From positions 42,348-106,347 of the forward strand of contig NZ_WHSB02000020.1 of assembly GCF_010994755.1 (NCBI RefSeq): DNA of 64,000 bases. The letters run 5' to 3'. The DNA comes from Shinella lacus. Lineage in GTDB: Bacteria > Pseudomonadota > Alphaproteobacteria > Rhizobiales > Rhizobiaceae. Made by a program: the position numbers and the translations under genes. The notes under the pieces are model-generated. The model ran no database searches. It was not told the DNA's origin and saw nothing but the letters and a program-made list of their open reading frames with translations. Shown here piece by piece: positions 37,008 through 46,316 of this stretch (positions are counted from its first letter, which is position 1; every line of letters begins with the position of its first letter).

Positions 37008-38369
37008 TCAAGCGACGGCAAAGGCGGGCTGCGCACCGGCGGCCAGCATGCGGTTGATCGAATCGGCGGCATCGCGGCCTTGCGCCACGGAGGTGACCGT
37101 CAGGTCCTCGCCGGCCTTCACGCAGTCGCCGCCCGCCCAGACATTGGCGGTGGAGGTGCGGCCTTCGGAATCCACGACGATACGCCCGCCGCTCATCGCC
37201 AGCGAACCGAGGCCGGAGGCCTCGAAGGTCTGGCCGATCGCCTTGAAGATCTGGTCGGCGGCGAGAACGCCGGTCTCGCCGGTGCCGGTAAGCGCGCCGT
37301 CGCGCATCTCGGTATATTCCACCTCGATGCCGGCGACATGGCCGTCCTTGGCGATGACGCGCTTCGGCTGGAGCCAGTGGCGGATCATCACGCCCTTGGA
37401 GGCGGCGAGGTCCTGCTCGAATTCGGAGGCGTTCATGTGCTCCTTGCCGCGGCGGTAGCAGATGGTCACTTCCTCCGCGCCGAGCAGCTTCGCCTGTACG
37501 GCGGCGTCCACCGCCGTCATGCCGCCGCCGATGACGACGACGCGGCGGCCGACGGGAATGGCGGCCTTGTCTTCGGCCTGGCGCAGTTCCGCGATGAAAT
37601 CGACGGCGTCGACGACGCCCGGAAGCGTCTCGCCCTCGGCGCGCAAGGCGTTGACGCCAGCAAGGCCCATGCCGAGGAAGACGGCGTCGAAATTGGCGGT
37701 GAGGTCGGCGAGCGAGAAATCGCGGCCGAGCTTCAGGCCGTTCTTCACCTCGATGCCGCCGATCGCCAGCACGTAGTCGACTTCCTTCTGCGCGAAATCG
37801 TCGACCGCCTTGTAGGTGGCGATGCCGTATTCGTTCAGGCCACCGGCCTTTTCGCGTGCATCGAAGACGACGACGTCATGGCCGTTCATGGCGAGGCGGT
37901 GGGCGGCTGCGAGGCCTGCCGGGCCGGCGCCGACGACGGCGATCGCCTTGCCGGTGCGCGCGGCGCGCTCATAAAAATGCTTGTTCTCCGTCATCGCGAC
38001 GTCGGTGGCGTAGCGTTGCAGGCGGCCGATCTCGACGGGGCGGTGTTCGGCGGTGTTGCGCACGCAGGCCTGTTCGCAGAGCGTCTCGGTGGGACAGACG
38101 CGGGCGCACATGCCGCCGAGGATGTTCTGGTCGAAGATGGTCTTCGCCGAGCCGATCGGGTTGCCGGTCGAGATCTGGCGGATGAACAGCGGAATGTCGA
38201 TGGAGGTGGGACAGGCCGTCATGCACGGCGCGTCATGACAGAAGTAGCAGCGGTCTGCCGCGACCAGCGCCTCGTGGTCGTCGAGGCGCGGATGGAGGTC
38301 GGAAAAGTTCGTCTCGTATTCGGCGGGCGCAAGTCGCCCCCGATGGATCCCAGATTGCGTCGTTCCCAT
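37008..38369 (-). CDS. preT: NAD-dependent dihydropyrimidine dehydrogenase subunit PreT
   Basis: A 453-residue flavoprotein of the glutamate synthase small-subunit type. N-terminal iron-sulfur cysteines are in CYFCHDAPCMTACPT, CARVCPTETLCEQAC; two dinucleotide-binding motifs follow: VVGAGPAGLAAAHRLAMNGH and VIGGGMTAVDAAVQA. It accepts electrons from NADH for PreA. First gene of the preTA unit; a RutR-like palindrome lies 59 bases before the start. The dihydropyrimidinase and ureidopropionase genes that complete the pathway lie about 6 kb away on the same strand. Confidence 0.94.
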   Translation of the reverse strand: MGTTQSGIHRGRLAPAEYETNFSDLHPRLDDHEALVAADRCYFCHDAPCMTACPTSIDIPLFIRQISTGNPIGSAKTIFDQNILGGMCARVCPTETLCEQACVRNTAEHRPVEIGRLQRYATDVAMTENKHFYERAARTGKAIAVVGAGPAGLAAAHRLAMNGHDVVVFDAREKAGGLNEYGIATYKAVDDFAQKEVDYVLAIGGIEVKNGLKLGRDFSLADLTANFDAVFLGMGLAGVNALRAEGETLPGVVDAVDFIAELRQAEDKAAIPVGRRVVVIGGGMTAVDAAVQAKLLGAEEVTICYRRGKEHMNASEFEQDLAASKGVMIRHWLQPKRVIAKDGHVAGIEVEYTEMRDGALTGTGETGVLAADQIFKAIGQTFEASGLGSLAMSGGRIVVDSEGRTSTANVWAGGDCVKAGEDLTVTSVAQGRDAADSINRMLAAGAQPAFAVA

Positions 38370-38427
38370 GTTATTCTCCCATTCGCGTGGGCTTTTGAAT
38401 GACAGAACGGTAACTCAGGTTTATTTT

Positions 38428-38443
38428 TTTATCAAACGGTAAA
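38428..38443. promoter_or_regulatory. Second RutR-like operator, before preT
   Basis: On the minus strand it reads TTTACC-GTTT-GATAAA, matching 10 of 14 fixed positions of the E. coli RutR consensus and 13 of 16 positions of the site at 30336-30351. It lies in an AT-rich stretch 59 bases upstream of preT, as expected for a repressor site over the promoter. Confidence 0.62.
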
Positions 38444-38625
38444 ATTTACGAAGAAATGCCGGTTTCTCAGGCGGTCCAGCGCATAAAAACATGAGATTTT
38501 AAGTTATGTTTTCAGCGCATTGCTGGTAATGCGTGCCGGAGGCTGTCCCTGCTGCGGCATCATGTGACGTTTGACAGAGGGCGTGAAAAGATGCAGCAAA
38601 TCGTTTGAAACAATCGGGGAAAACC

Positions 38626-39579
38626 ATGGCGAAGCGGACGGAGACAGCCGGGCGGCTGGACGATGCGGCGAGGGCTGGCTGGCTCTATTACGTCGCGGGC
38701 CGCACGCAGGACGAGATCGCGTCCGCCATGGGCATTTCCCGCCAGTCGGCGCAGCGCCTCGTGTCGCTCGCCGTCGCCGAGCGCCTGATCAAGGTGCGGC
38801 TCGATCATCCGATCGCCGAATGCCTGGAACTCGGCGAAGCGCTGCGCAAGAAATTCGGCCTGGTACATGTCGATATCGTGCCGAGCGATCCGGGCTCCTC
38901 CTCCACGACGATCGGCATTGCGGAGGCGGGGGCGGCGGAAATCGAGCGCTGGCTGAAGAAGACCGATCCGATCGTGCTGGCTGTCGGCACTGGGCGTACG
39001 CTGAAGGCGGCGATCGACCAGCTGCCGACGATGGAATGTCCGCAGCACCGCATCATGTCCTTGACGGGCAATATCGGGCCGGACGGTTCGGCCGCCTATT
39101 ACAACGTCATCTTCTCCATGGCCGATGCGGTGAAGGCGCGGCACTATCCGATGCCGCTGCCGGTGCTCGTCTCCTCCACCGAGGAGCGCGACCTGCTGCA
39201 CAAGCAGAGCCTCGTGCAGTCCACCTTGCGGCTCGGCCGCGAGGCGGATGTTGCCTTCGTCGGTATCGGCGAGCTCGGCGCGGATGCACCGCTCTGCCTC
39301 GACGGCTTCCTCGATCCGGAGGAGATGGCGCGGCTGATGGAGGAGGGCGCCGCGGGCGAGATCTGCGGCTGGATGTTCGACCGCGACGGCAAGCTGCTCG
39401 AAGGCAGCATCAACGAGCGCGTCGCCTCCGTGCCGCTGCCGCCGCGCGAGACGACGACGGTGATCGGGCTTGCCAAGGGCAAGCGCAAGCATCTCGCCCT
39501 GCTTTCGGCGCTGCGCGGCGGCATGATCAACGGTGTCATCACCGATGAGTCGACCGCGCGCCACCTGCTTTCGGCCTGA
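38626..39579 (+). CDS. SorC-family sugar-binding transcriptional regulator
   Basis: A 317-residue regulator. The N-terminal helix-turn-helix is at residues about 18-55 (AARAGWLYYVAGRTQDEIA, then GISRQSAQRLVSLA). The sugar-phosphate-binding domain, related to glucosamine-6-phosphate deaminases, follows with VLAVGTGRTLKAAIDQLP and GGMINGVITDESTA. ATG 38626 has GGGG upstream. It stands directly before the polyol transporter genes in the same direction, so it is very likely their regulator (SmoC-like). Confidence 0.87.
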   Translation: MAKRTETAGRLDDAARAGWLYYVAGRTQDEIASAMGISRQSAQRLVSLAVAERLIKVRLDHPIAECLELGEALRKKFGLVHVDIVPSDPGSSSTTIGIAEAGAAEIERWLKKTDPIVLAVGTGRTLKAAIDQLPTMECPQHRIMSLTGNIGPDGSAAYYNVIFSMADAVKARHYPMPLPVLVSSTEERDLLHKQSLVQSTLRLGREADVAFVGIGELGADAPLCLDGFLDPEEMARLMEEGAAGEICGWMFDRDGKLLEGSINERVASVPLPPRETTTVIGLAKGKRKHLALLSALRGGMINGVITDESTARHLLSA

Positions 39580-39619
39580 GCCGACCGGGTCTCCACACAG
39601 AAATTTCCCATGAAATTCA

Positions 39620-39716
39620 ATGAGCATTGCTCCGCTTTGTGCGGTGCAGCAACGATTCGCGTTGACTTATCATGGCAATTTATGGGTAATTGCTCATGAG
39701 CGAAGCAAATGCTCAA
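39620..39716 (+). promoter_or_regulatory. Inverted operator-like repeats flanking a -35 element before smoE
   Basis: A block of about 20 bases beginning TGAGCATTGCTCCGCT (from 39621) recurs on the opposite strand as TGAGCATTTGCTTCGCT (39715-39699). Between them is TTGACT (39662-39667), a good -35; the -10 is unclear (around 39684-39690). Two inverted copies on both sides of a promoter are typical of a repressor that loops DNA, here probably the SorC regulator. Confidence 0.55.
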
Positions 39717-39734
39717 AACCCTTCTGGGAGGAAG

Positions 39735-41051
39735 ATGATGAATTTGAGAACCCTTCTGCTGGGCGTCAGCTCGGCTGCTCTCCTGTGCGGTTTCGCCAAC
39801 GCCGAAACGCTGACCATCGCCACCGTCAACAACGGCGACATGGTGCGCATGCAGGGCCTGACGGAAGCCTTCACGACGAAAAACCCGGACATTCAGCTTG
39901 AGTGGGTCACGCTCGAGGAAAACGTGCTGCGTGAGCGCGTTACGACCGATGTCGCGACCAAGGGCGGTCAGTACGACATCATGACGATCGGCACCTACGA
40001 AGTTCCGATCTGGGCAAAGCAGGGCTGGCTGGTGCCGCTCGACAATCTCGGTGCCGACTATGACGTCGACGACCTGCTGCCGGCCATTCGCGCCGGTCTG
40101 ACAGGCGACGACGGCAAGCTCTATGCCGCGCCGTTCTACGGCGAAAGCTCGATGGTCATGTACCGCAAGGACCTGATCGAGAAGGCCGGGCTCACCATGC
40201 CCGACGCGCCGACCTGGGAGTTCATCGGTGAAGCGGCCCGCAAGATGACCGACCGCGCGGCCGGCATCAACGGCATCTGCCTTCGCGGCAAGGCCGGCTG
40301 GGGCGAGAACATGGCGTTCCTGACCGCCACGTCCAACGCCTTCGGCGCCCGCTGGTTCGACGAGAAGTGGGTGCCGCAGTTCGACCAGCCGGAATGGAAG
40401 AACACGCTCGACATGTACGTCAAGCTGATGACCGACGCCGGCCCGCAGGGCGCGTCCTCCAACGGCTTCAACGAGAACCTTGCGCTCTTCCAGCAGGGCA
40501 AGTGCGGCATGTGGATCGATGCCACGGTCGCCGCATCCTTCGTAACGAATCCGAAGGAATCGACGGTCGCCGACAAGGTCGGTTTCGCCCTGGCTCCGGA
40601 CACGGGCCTCGGAAAGCGCGGCAACTGGCTCTGGGCCTGGAACCTCGCCATCCCGGCAGGCTCGCAGAAGACCGAAGCGGCAGAAAAGTTCATCGCCTGG
40701 GCAACCAGCAAGGAATATGCCGCTCTCGTCGCCGAGAAGGAAGGCTGGGCAAACGTGCCTCCGGGCACGCGCAAGTCGCTCTATGAGAACGCCGAGTACC
40801 AGAAGGCGGCTCCGTTCGCCAAGATGACGCTCGACTCGATCGACGCCGCCGATCCGAAGAACCCGGCCGTCAAGCCGGTGCCCTATGTCGGCGTGCAGTT
40901 CGTGGCCATCCCTGAATTCCAGGGTCTCGGCACGACGGTCGGCCAGCTCTTCTCGGCTGCCCTTGCCGGCCAGATGACGGTCGACGATGCGCTCGCCCAG
41001 GCACAGCAGGTCACGACCCGCGAAATGACCCGCGCCGGCTACATCAAGTAA
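39735..41051 (+). CDS. smoE: Polyol ABC transporter substrate-binding protein
   Basis: A 438-residue extracellular solute-binding protein (family 1). Signal peptide residues 1-25 (LLLGVSSAALLCGFANAE). It follows the SmoE/MtlE pattern of sorbitol and mannitol binding proteins (TIATVNNGDMVRMQGLTEAF, and GKCGMWIDATVAASFVTNP). ATG 39735 or 39738 may serve; GGGAGGA lies just before both. High-expression codon bias. Two stem-loops follow, as is usual for a binding protein made in excess over its permeases. Confidence 0.92.
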   Translation: MMNLRTLLLGVSSAALLCGFANAETLTIATVNNGDMVRMQGLTEAFTTKNPDIQLEWVTLEENVLRERVTTDVATKGGQYDIMTIGTYEVPIWAKQGWLVPLDNLGADYDVDDLLPAIRAGLTGDDGKLYAAPFYGESSMVMYRKDLIEKAGLTMPDAPTWEFIGEAARKMTDRAAGINGICLRGKAGWGENMAFLTATSNAFGARWFDEKWVPQFDQPEWKNTLDMYVKLMTDAGPQGASSNGFNENLALFQQGKCGMWIDATVAASFVTNPKESTVADKVGFALAPDTGLGKRGNWLWAWNLAIPAGSQKTEAAEKFIAWATSKEYAALVAEKEGWANVPPGTRKSLYENAEYQKAAPFAKMTLDSIDAADPKNPAVKPVPYVGVQFVAIPEFQGLGTTVGQLFSAALAGQMTVDDALAQAQQVTTREMTRAGYIK

Positions 41052-41071
41052 AAACCTCCTCCCCAAGGACA

Positions 41072-41142
41072 GGCTGCCCGGATGCGTTCCGGGCAGCCGA
41101 AAACGGGGTCTTTGCATCCGGCGCGGCCATTCCGCGCCGGAA
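41072..41142 (+). other. Two intercistronic stem-loops after smoE
   Basis: First hairpin: 11-base perfect stem 41072-41082 with 41088-41098 (GGCTGCCCGGA arms). Second: 10-base perfect stem 41118-41127 with 41133-41142 (TCCGGCGCGG arms). Neither is followed by a T-tract. They probably protect the smoE mRNA 3' end or partly terminate transcription, lowering expression of the permeases. Confidence 0.7.
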
Positions 41143-41241
41143 CTGTAAAAAACGTGTGACAACGGCACTCGGGCTCTATCCAATATGGATGCGATGCCTG
41201 TCCGGCGCGGGGAGCGGCCGGCGAAAAGGGAGGTCACGACA

Positions 41242-42114
41242 ATGGCGACGGAGAACACGCGCGGTTTGGCGCGGATGATGTTGGCGCCCTCGGTGGGGTT
41301 GCTGTTGATCTGGATGATCGTGCCATTGGCGATGACGCTGTGGTTTTCGTTCCAGAACTACAACCTCCTGAACCCGGCGAATGTCAGCTGGGCGGGGCTG
41401 TTCAACTATCAGTATTTCTATACCGATCCGGCCTTCTTCCAGTCGATCTGGAACACGCTGCTGATCGTCGGCGGGGTGCTGCTGATCACCGTCATCGGCG
41501 GCATCGGCATTGCGCTTCTCCTCGACCAACCGATGTGGGGGCAGGGGATCGTGCGCATCATGATCATCTCGCCGTTCTTCGTCATGCCGCCGGTGGCGGC
41601 CCTCGTCTGGAAGAACATGATCATGCACCCGGGATACGGGGTGCTTGCGGACATTAATAGGTCCCTCGGCCTCCAGCCGGTCGACTGGTTTGCGCAATAT
41701 CCGCTGTTCTCGATCATCATCATCGTTGCCTGGCAATGGCTGCCCTTCGCCACGCTCATCCTGCTCACCGCGCTGCAATCGCTCGATGGCGAGCAGAAGG
41801 AAGCGGCCGAGATGGATGGTGCCGGCTTCGTTTCGCGCTTCATCTACCTGACGGTGCCGCATCTCTCGCGCTCGATCACGGTCGTCATCCTCATCCAGAC
41901 GATCTTCCTGCTCGGCGTCTATGCGGAAATCCTCGTCACGACGAATGGCGGACCGGGTTATGCGTCCACCAACCTGCCGTTCCTGATCTACCGCACGGCC
42001 CTTCTCGGCTACGACGTCGGCGGAGCCTCCGCCGGTGGCATCATCGCCGTCATCCTCGCCAATATCGTCGCCTTCTTCCTGATGCGCGCCGTCGGCAAGA
42101 ACCTGGACAAGTAG
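41242..42114 (+). CDS. smoF: Polyol ABC transporter permease SmoF
   Basis: A 290-residue MalF-type permease with six helices and the EAA motif region EQKEAAEMDGAGFVSRFIYLTVPHL. It is the first membrane subunit of the sorbitol/mannitol importer. ATG 41242 with GGGAGG upstream is chosen over 41185. Twelve bases separate it from smoG. Confidence 0.92.
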   Translation: MATENTRGLARMMLAPSVGLLLIWMIVPLAMTLWFSFQNYNLLNPANVSWAGLFNYQYFYTDPAFFQSIWNTLLIVGGVLLITVIGGIGIALLLDQPMWGQGIVRIMIISPFFVMPPVAALVWKNMIMHPGYGVLADINRSLGLQPVDWFAQYPLFSIIIIVAWQWLPFATLILLTALQSLDGEQKEAAEMDGAGFVSRFIYLTVPHLSRSITVVILIQTIFLLGVYAEILVTTNGGPGYASTNLPFLIYRTALLGYDVGGASAGGIIAVILANIVAFFLMRAVGKNLDK

Positions 42115-42125
42115 GGAGCAAGATC

Positions 42126-42950
42126 ATGGCTAGAGCCGTTTCAACGAGAAGAACCGTCGTCTTCACGATCGCCGCCTGGATTATCGCGCTGATCATCTTC
42201 TTCCCGATCCTCTACACGATCATCACCTCGTTCAAATCCGAGACCGAGGCGATCCAGGGCTTCAACATCGTTCCGTCCGGCACGGTCGAGAGCTACCAGG
42301 CCGTTCAGGCGCAGAGCAACTACTTCAAGTTCTTCCTGAACTCGGTGATCCTGTCGCTCGGCTCGACGCTCCTGGCACTCTTGATCGCCGTACCGGCCGC
42401 CTGGTCGATGGCGTTCTCGCCGACCGCCAAGACCAAGGACATCCTGATGTGGATGCTCTCCACCAAGATGATGCCGGCCGTCGCCGTGCTCGTGCCGATC
42501 TATCTGCTGTTCCGCGACTTCGGTCTGCTCGACAGCCGCATCGGCCTCACCGTCATGCTGACCATGATCAACCTGCCGATCGTGATCTGGATGCTCTACA
42601 CCTACTTCCGCGAAATCCCGGGCGAAATCCTGGAAGCGGCCCGCATGGATGGCGCATCGCTCTGGGGCGAGATCGTCTACGTGCTGACGCCGATGGCGGT
42701 GCCGGGCATCGCGTCGACCATGCTGCTCAACATCATCCTCGCCTGGAACGAGGCCTTCTGGACGATCCGCCTGACGACGACCAACGCCGCGCCGCTGACC
42801 GCCTTCATCGCATCGTTCTCCAGCCCGCAGGGTCTCTTCTGGGCGAAACTCTCGGCAGCCTCCACGCTCGCCATCGCCCCCATCCTGATCATGGGATGGT
42901 TTTCGCAAAAGCAGCTTGTCCGCGGCCTGACCTTCGGCGCCGTGAAGTAA
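42126..42950 (+). CDS. smoG: Polyol ABC transporter permease SmoG
   Basis: A 274-residue MalG-type permease with six helices. The EAA region reads [18 protein letters not shown] and is followed by LTPMAVPG. It pairs with SmoF. ATG 42126 fits the family start; the frame continues upstream only as a shadow of smoF. Confidence 0.92.
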   Translation: MARAVSTRRTVVFTIAAWIIALIIFFPILYTIITSFKSETEAIQGFNIVPSGTVESYQAVQAQSNYFKFFLNSVILSLGSTLLALLIAVPAAWSMAFSPTAKTKDILMWMLSTKMMPAVAVLVPIYLLFRDFGLLDSRIGLTVMLTMINLPIVIWMLYTYFREIPGEILEAARMDGASLWGEIVYVLTPMAVPGIASTMLLNIILAWNEAFWTIRLTTTNAAPLTAFIASFSSPQGLFWAKLSAASTLAIAPILIMGWFSQKQLVRGLTFGAVK

Positions 42951-42975
42951 AGACCAGGATCGGGGAGGAGCCATC

Positions 42976-43977
<1,002 letters not shown>

Positions 43978-43992
43978 GGCACACCAGAACGA

Positions 43993-44025
43993 GCCGGGGC
44001 CGCACGCGCATCGCGAGGCCCCGGC
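43993..44025 (+). other. Stem-loop between smoK and mtlK
   Basis: GCCGGGGCC (43993-44001) pairs perfectly with 44017-44025 across a 15-base GC-rich loop. No T-tract. It lies in the 84-base gap and may set relative expression of transporter and dehydrogenase genes. Confidence 0.5.
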
Positions 44026-44061
44026 ACGAAGCAGAGACCGGACAACCGGAAGGAATGGACC

Positions 44062-45546
44062 ATGACCACGAAACTGTCGCTCGCCACCCTGACGGATGTC
44101 GCAAAGACCGCGGGCGTGCCGGCCTACGGGCGCGAAGACCTCAAGGCGGGCATCGTGCACTTCGGCGTCGGCAACTTCCACCGGGCGCACCAGGCGGTCT
44201 ATCTCGACGACCTGTTCAATCTCGGCCTCGACCATGACTGGGCGATCATCGGCGCCGGTGTCCTGCCCTCCGACGCGGCGATGCGGGCAAAGCTCGAAGG
44301 CCAGGATTTCCTGACCACCGTCGTCGAGCAGGACAACAACCGCTCCGGCGCCCGCGTCACCGGCGCGATGACCGGCTATCTCGCCCCCGGCAACGCGGCG
44401 GCGACCGTCGCTCAGCTGACCGATCCGGCGATCCGCATCGTGTCGCTGACCATCACCGAAGGCGGCTATTTCATCAATCCGGCCTCCGGTCATTTCGACC
44501 CGAGCCATCCGGCCATCGCCGCCGATGCCGCCAATCCGGCTGACCCGAAGACCGTCTTCGGCCTCATCCTCGCCGGCCTCAAGGCGCGCCGCGACAAGGA
44601 CATTCCCCCCTATACCGTGATGTCCTGCGACAACATTCCCGGCAATGGCGAGGTGACGCATGCCGCCGTCTCCGGCCTTGCGCGCCTTTCCGACCCTGAT
44701 CTCGCCGACTGGATCGACGGCAATGTCGCCTTCCCGAACGGCATGGTCGACCGCATCACGCCGGCGACGGGCGCACGCGAGATTGCCATCGTCGCCGACG
44801 ACTACGAAATCGACGACCAATGGCCGGTGTTCTGCGAAGAGTTCAAGCAATGGGTGCTGGAGGACAATTTCCCGGAAGGCCGCCCGGAGCTGGAGAAGGT
44901 CGGCGTGCAGTTCGTGCCCGACGTCGCGCCCTACGAGCACATGAAGATCCGCATCCTCAACGGCGGCCATGCGGCGATCGCCTATCCCGCTGCGCTGCTC
45001 GACATCCACTTCGTGCACGAGGCGATGGAGGATGCGGATATCCGTGCCTTCCTCGCCAAGCTGGAGCGCGAGGAAATCATCCCCGTCATCCCGCCGGTGC
45101 CCGACACCGACCTCAACGACTATTTCGCGCTGATCGAACGCCGCTTCTCGAACCCCAAGATCGCCGACACGATCCCGCGCCTTGCCCAGGACGGCTCCAA
45201 CCGCCAGCCGAAATTCATCCTGCCGTCCACCGCCGACCGCCTAGCCCGCGGCGAGGACGTCACCGGCCTTGCACTGGTTTCCGCGCTCTGGTGCCATTAT
45301 CTCGCCGGCACCACGGACAGCGGCAAGCCGATCCCCCTCAACGATCCCAATGCCGACCGCATCCAGGCCGCCGCAAGTGCTGCGAAGGACAACCCCCAGG
45401 CCTTCCTCGCGCTTGACGACATTTTCGGCGCCGTCGCGCAGTCGGACCTGTTCCAGCAGCGCTTCGCCAATGCCCTCACATCCCTCCAGCGGGACGGCAC
45501 GCGCGAAACCTTGAAGCGCTATCTCGGAAATTCGCTCTCGAACTGA
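44062..45546 (+). CDS. mtlK: Mannitol 2-dehydrogenase (polyol-specific long-chain dehydrogenase)
   Basis: A 494-residue enzyme of the PSLDR family. The cofactor region IVHFGVGNFHRAHQAVYLDDL and the central MSCDNIPGNGE and FPNGMVDRITPAT are family marks; the catalytic lysine is in the MKIRILNGGH segment. It oxidises D-mannitol to D-fructose and in rhizobia often D-arabitol to D-xylulose. Length is normal. A short-chain sorbitol dehydrogenase (smoS), usually between smoK and mtlK in related operons, is missing here. Confidence 0.92.
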   Translation: MTTKLSLATLTDVAKTAGVPAYGREDLKAGIVHFGVGNFHRAHQAVYLDDLFNLGLDHDWAIIGAGVLPSDAAMRAKLEGQDFLTTVVEQDNNRSGARVTGAMTGYLAPGNAAATVAQLTDPAIRIVSLTITEGGYFINPASGHFDPSHPAIAADAANPADPKTVFGLILAGLKARRDKDIPPYTVMSCDNIPGNGEVTHAAVSGLARLSDPDLADWIDGNVAFPNGMVDRITPATGAREIAIVADDYEIDDQWPVFCEEFKQWVLEDNFPEGRPELEKVGVQFVPDVAPYEHMKIRILNGGHAAIAYPAALLDIHFVHEAMEDADIRAFLAKLEREEIIPVIPPVPDTDLNDYFALIERRFSNPKIADTIPRLAQDGSNRQPKFILPSTADRLARGEDVTGLALVSALWCHYLAGTTDSGKPIPLNDPNADRIQAAASAAKDNPQAFLALDDIFGAVAQSDLFQQRFANALTSLQRDGTRETLKRYLGNSLSN

Positions 45547-45623
45547 GAAAACCCCACAAAAGACGGGGCTTTCCATCGGCGGGGGCAGACGTTACCACGG
45601 GGGCCAGAAACGGAACGAAAACC

Positions 45624-46316
45624 ATGGCCGCCACCAAGACAGAACTGGTCATCTTCGATTGCGACGGCGTGCTCGTCGACAGCGAACCGATATCGCTTAC
45701 GGTGCTGGTCGAGGCATTGGCGGCGGCCGGCGTCGCGATGAGCGAGGAGGAGGCGCACGACCGCTTCCTTGGCCGCAGCCTGAAAAGCATGTCGGAAATC
45801 CTGCATGACGAATATGGCCTGGCGATCGACGCGGCCTTTCTCGAAGCCATGCGCAAGGTGCTCTACGAGCGGTTTCGCGCCGAGCTCCAGCCGATCGAGG
45901 GCATTGCCGAGACGGTAGACGGGCTCGGCATCGCCCATTGCGTCGCCTCGTCGAGCCAGCCGGAACGCATCCGCCTGTCGCTCACCGTCACCGGCCTGAT
46001 CGATCGTTTCGAGCCAAACATTTTCAGCGCCAGCATGGTGGCGCGCGGCAAGCCGGCGCCCGACCTTTTTCTCCATGCGAGCGCCGCGATGGGTGTCGCG
46101 CCCGGCCACTGCGTCGTGGTGGAAGACAGCCCGGCCGGCATTTCGGCGGCGAAATCCGCCGGCATGCGCGTCGTCGCCTTCACCGGCGGCTCCCATGCCC
46201 GCACGACGCGCCATCGCGACACGCTCCTCAGCCTGAACCCCGACGCCCTGTTTGACGACATGCGGGAATTGTTACAGTTTGTCCGCAAGGAAGAGGCCGA
46301 CGGGAAAGAGCATTGA
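45624..46316 (+). CDS. HAD-family hydrolase (beta-phosphoglucomutase-like phosphatase)
   Basis: A 230-residue HAD-IA protein. Motif I FDCDGVLVDSEP, motif II VASSSQ, the lysine in GKPAPDLFLHA (motif III) and acidic motif IV VVEDSPAGISAAKSAGM are intact. It probably dephosphorylates a sugar phosphate or clears a toxic side product of polyol use. It overlaps the kinase gene by one base (TGATG). Confidence 0.88.
   Translation: MAATKTELVIFDCDGVLVDSEPISLTVLVEALAAAGVAMSEEEAHDRFLGRSLKSMSEILHDEYGLAIDAAFLEAMRKVLYERFRAELQPIEGIAETVDGLGIAHCVASSSQPERIRLSLTVTGLIDRFEPNIFSASMVARGKPAPDLFLHASAAMGVAPGHCVVVEDSPAGISAAKSAGMRVVAFTGGSHARTTRHRDTLLSLNPDALFDDMRELLQFVRKEEADGKEH

Noticed and set aside
35718..38402. Plus-strand open frame of about 890 codons opposite preA and preT
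   Set aside because: Antisense shadow of two well-recognised genes; no protein-like motifs.
39144..41258. Minus-strand open frame of about 700 codons opposite smoE
   Set aside because: Shadow; it crosses the regulatory gap and a gene boundary and has no recognisable protein.
45549..45573. Short CCCC/GGGG hairpin after mtlK as a terminator
   Set aside because: The stem is only four base pairs and the T-tract is weak; transcription most likely continues into the phosphatase gene.
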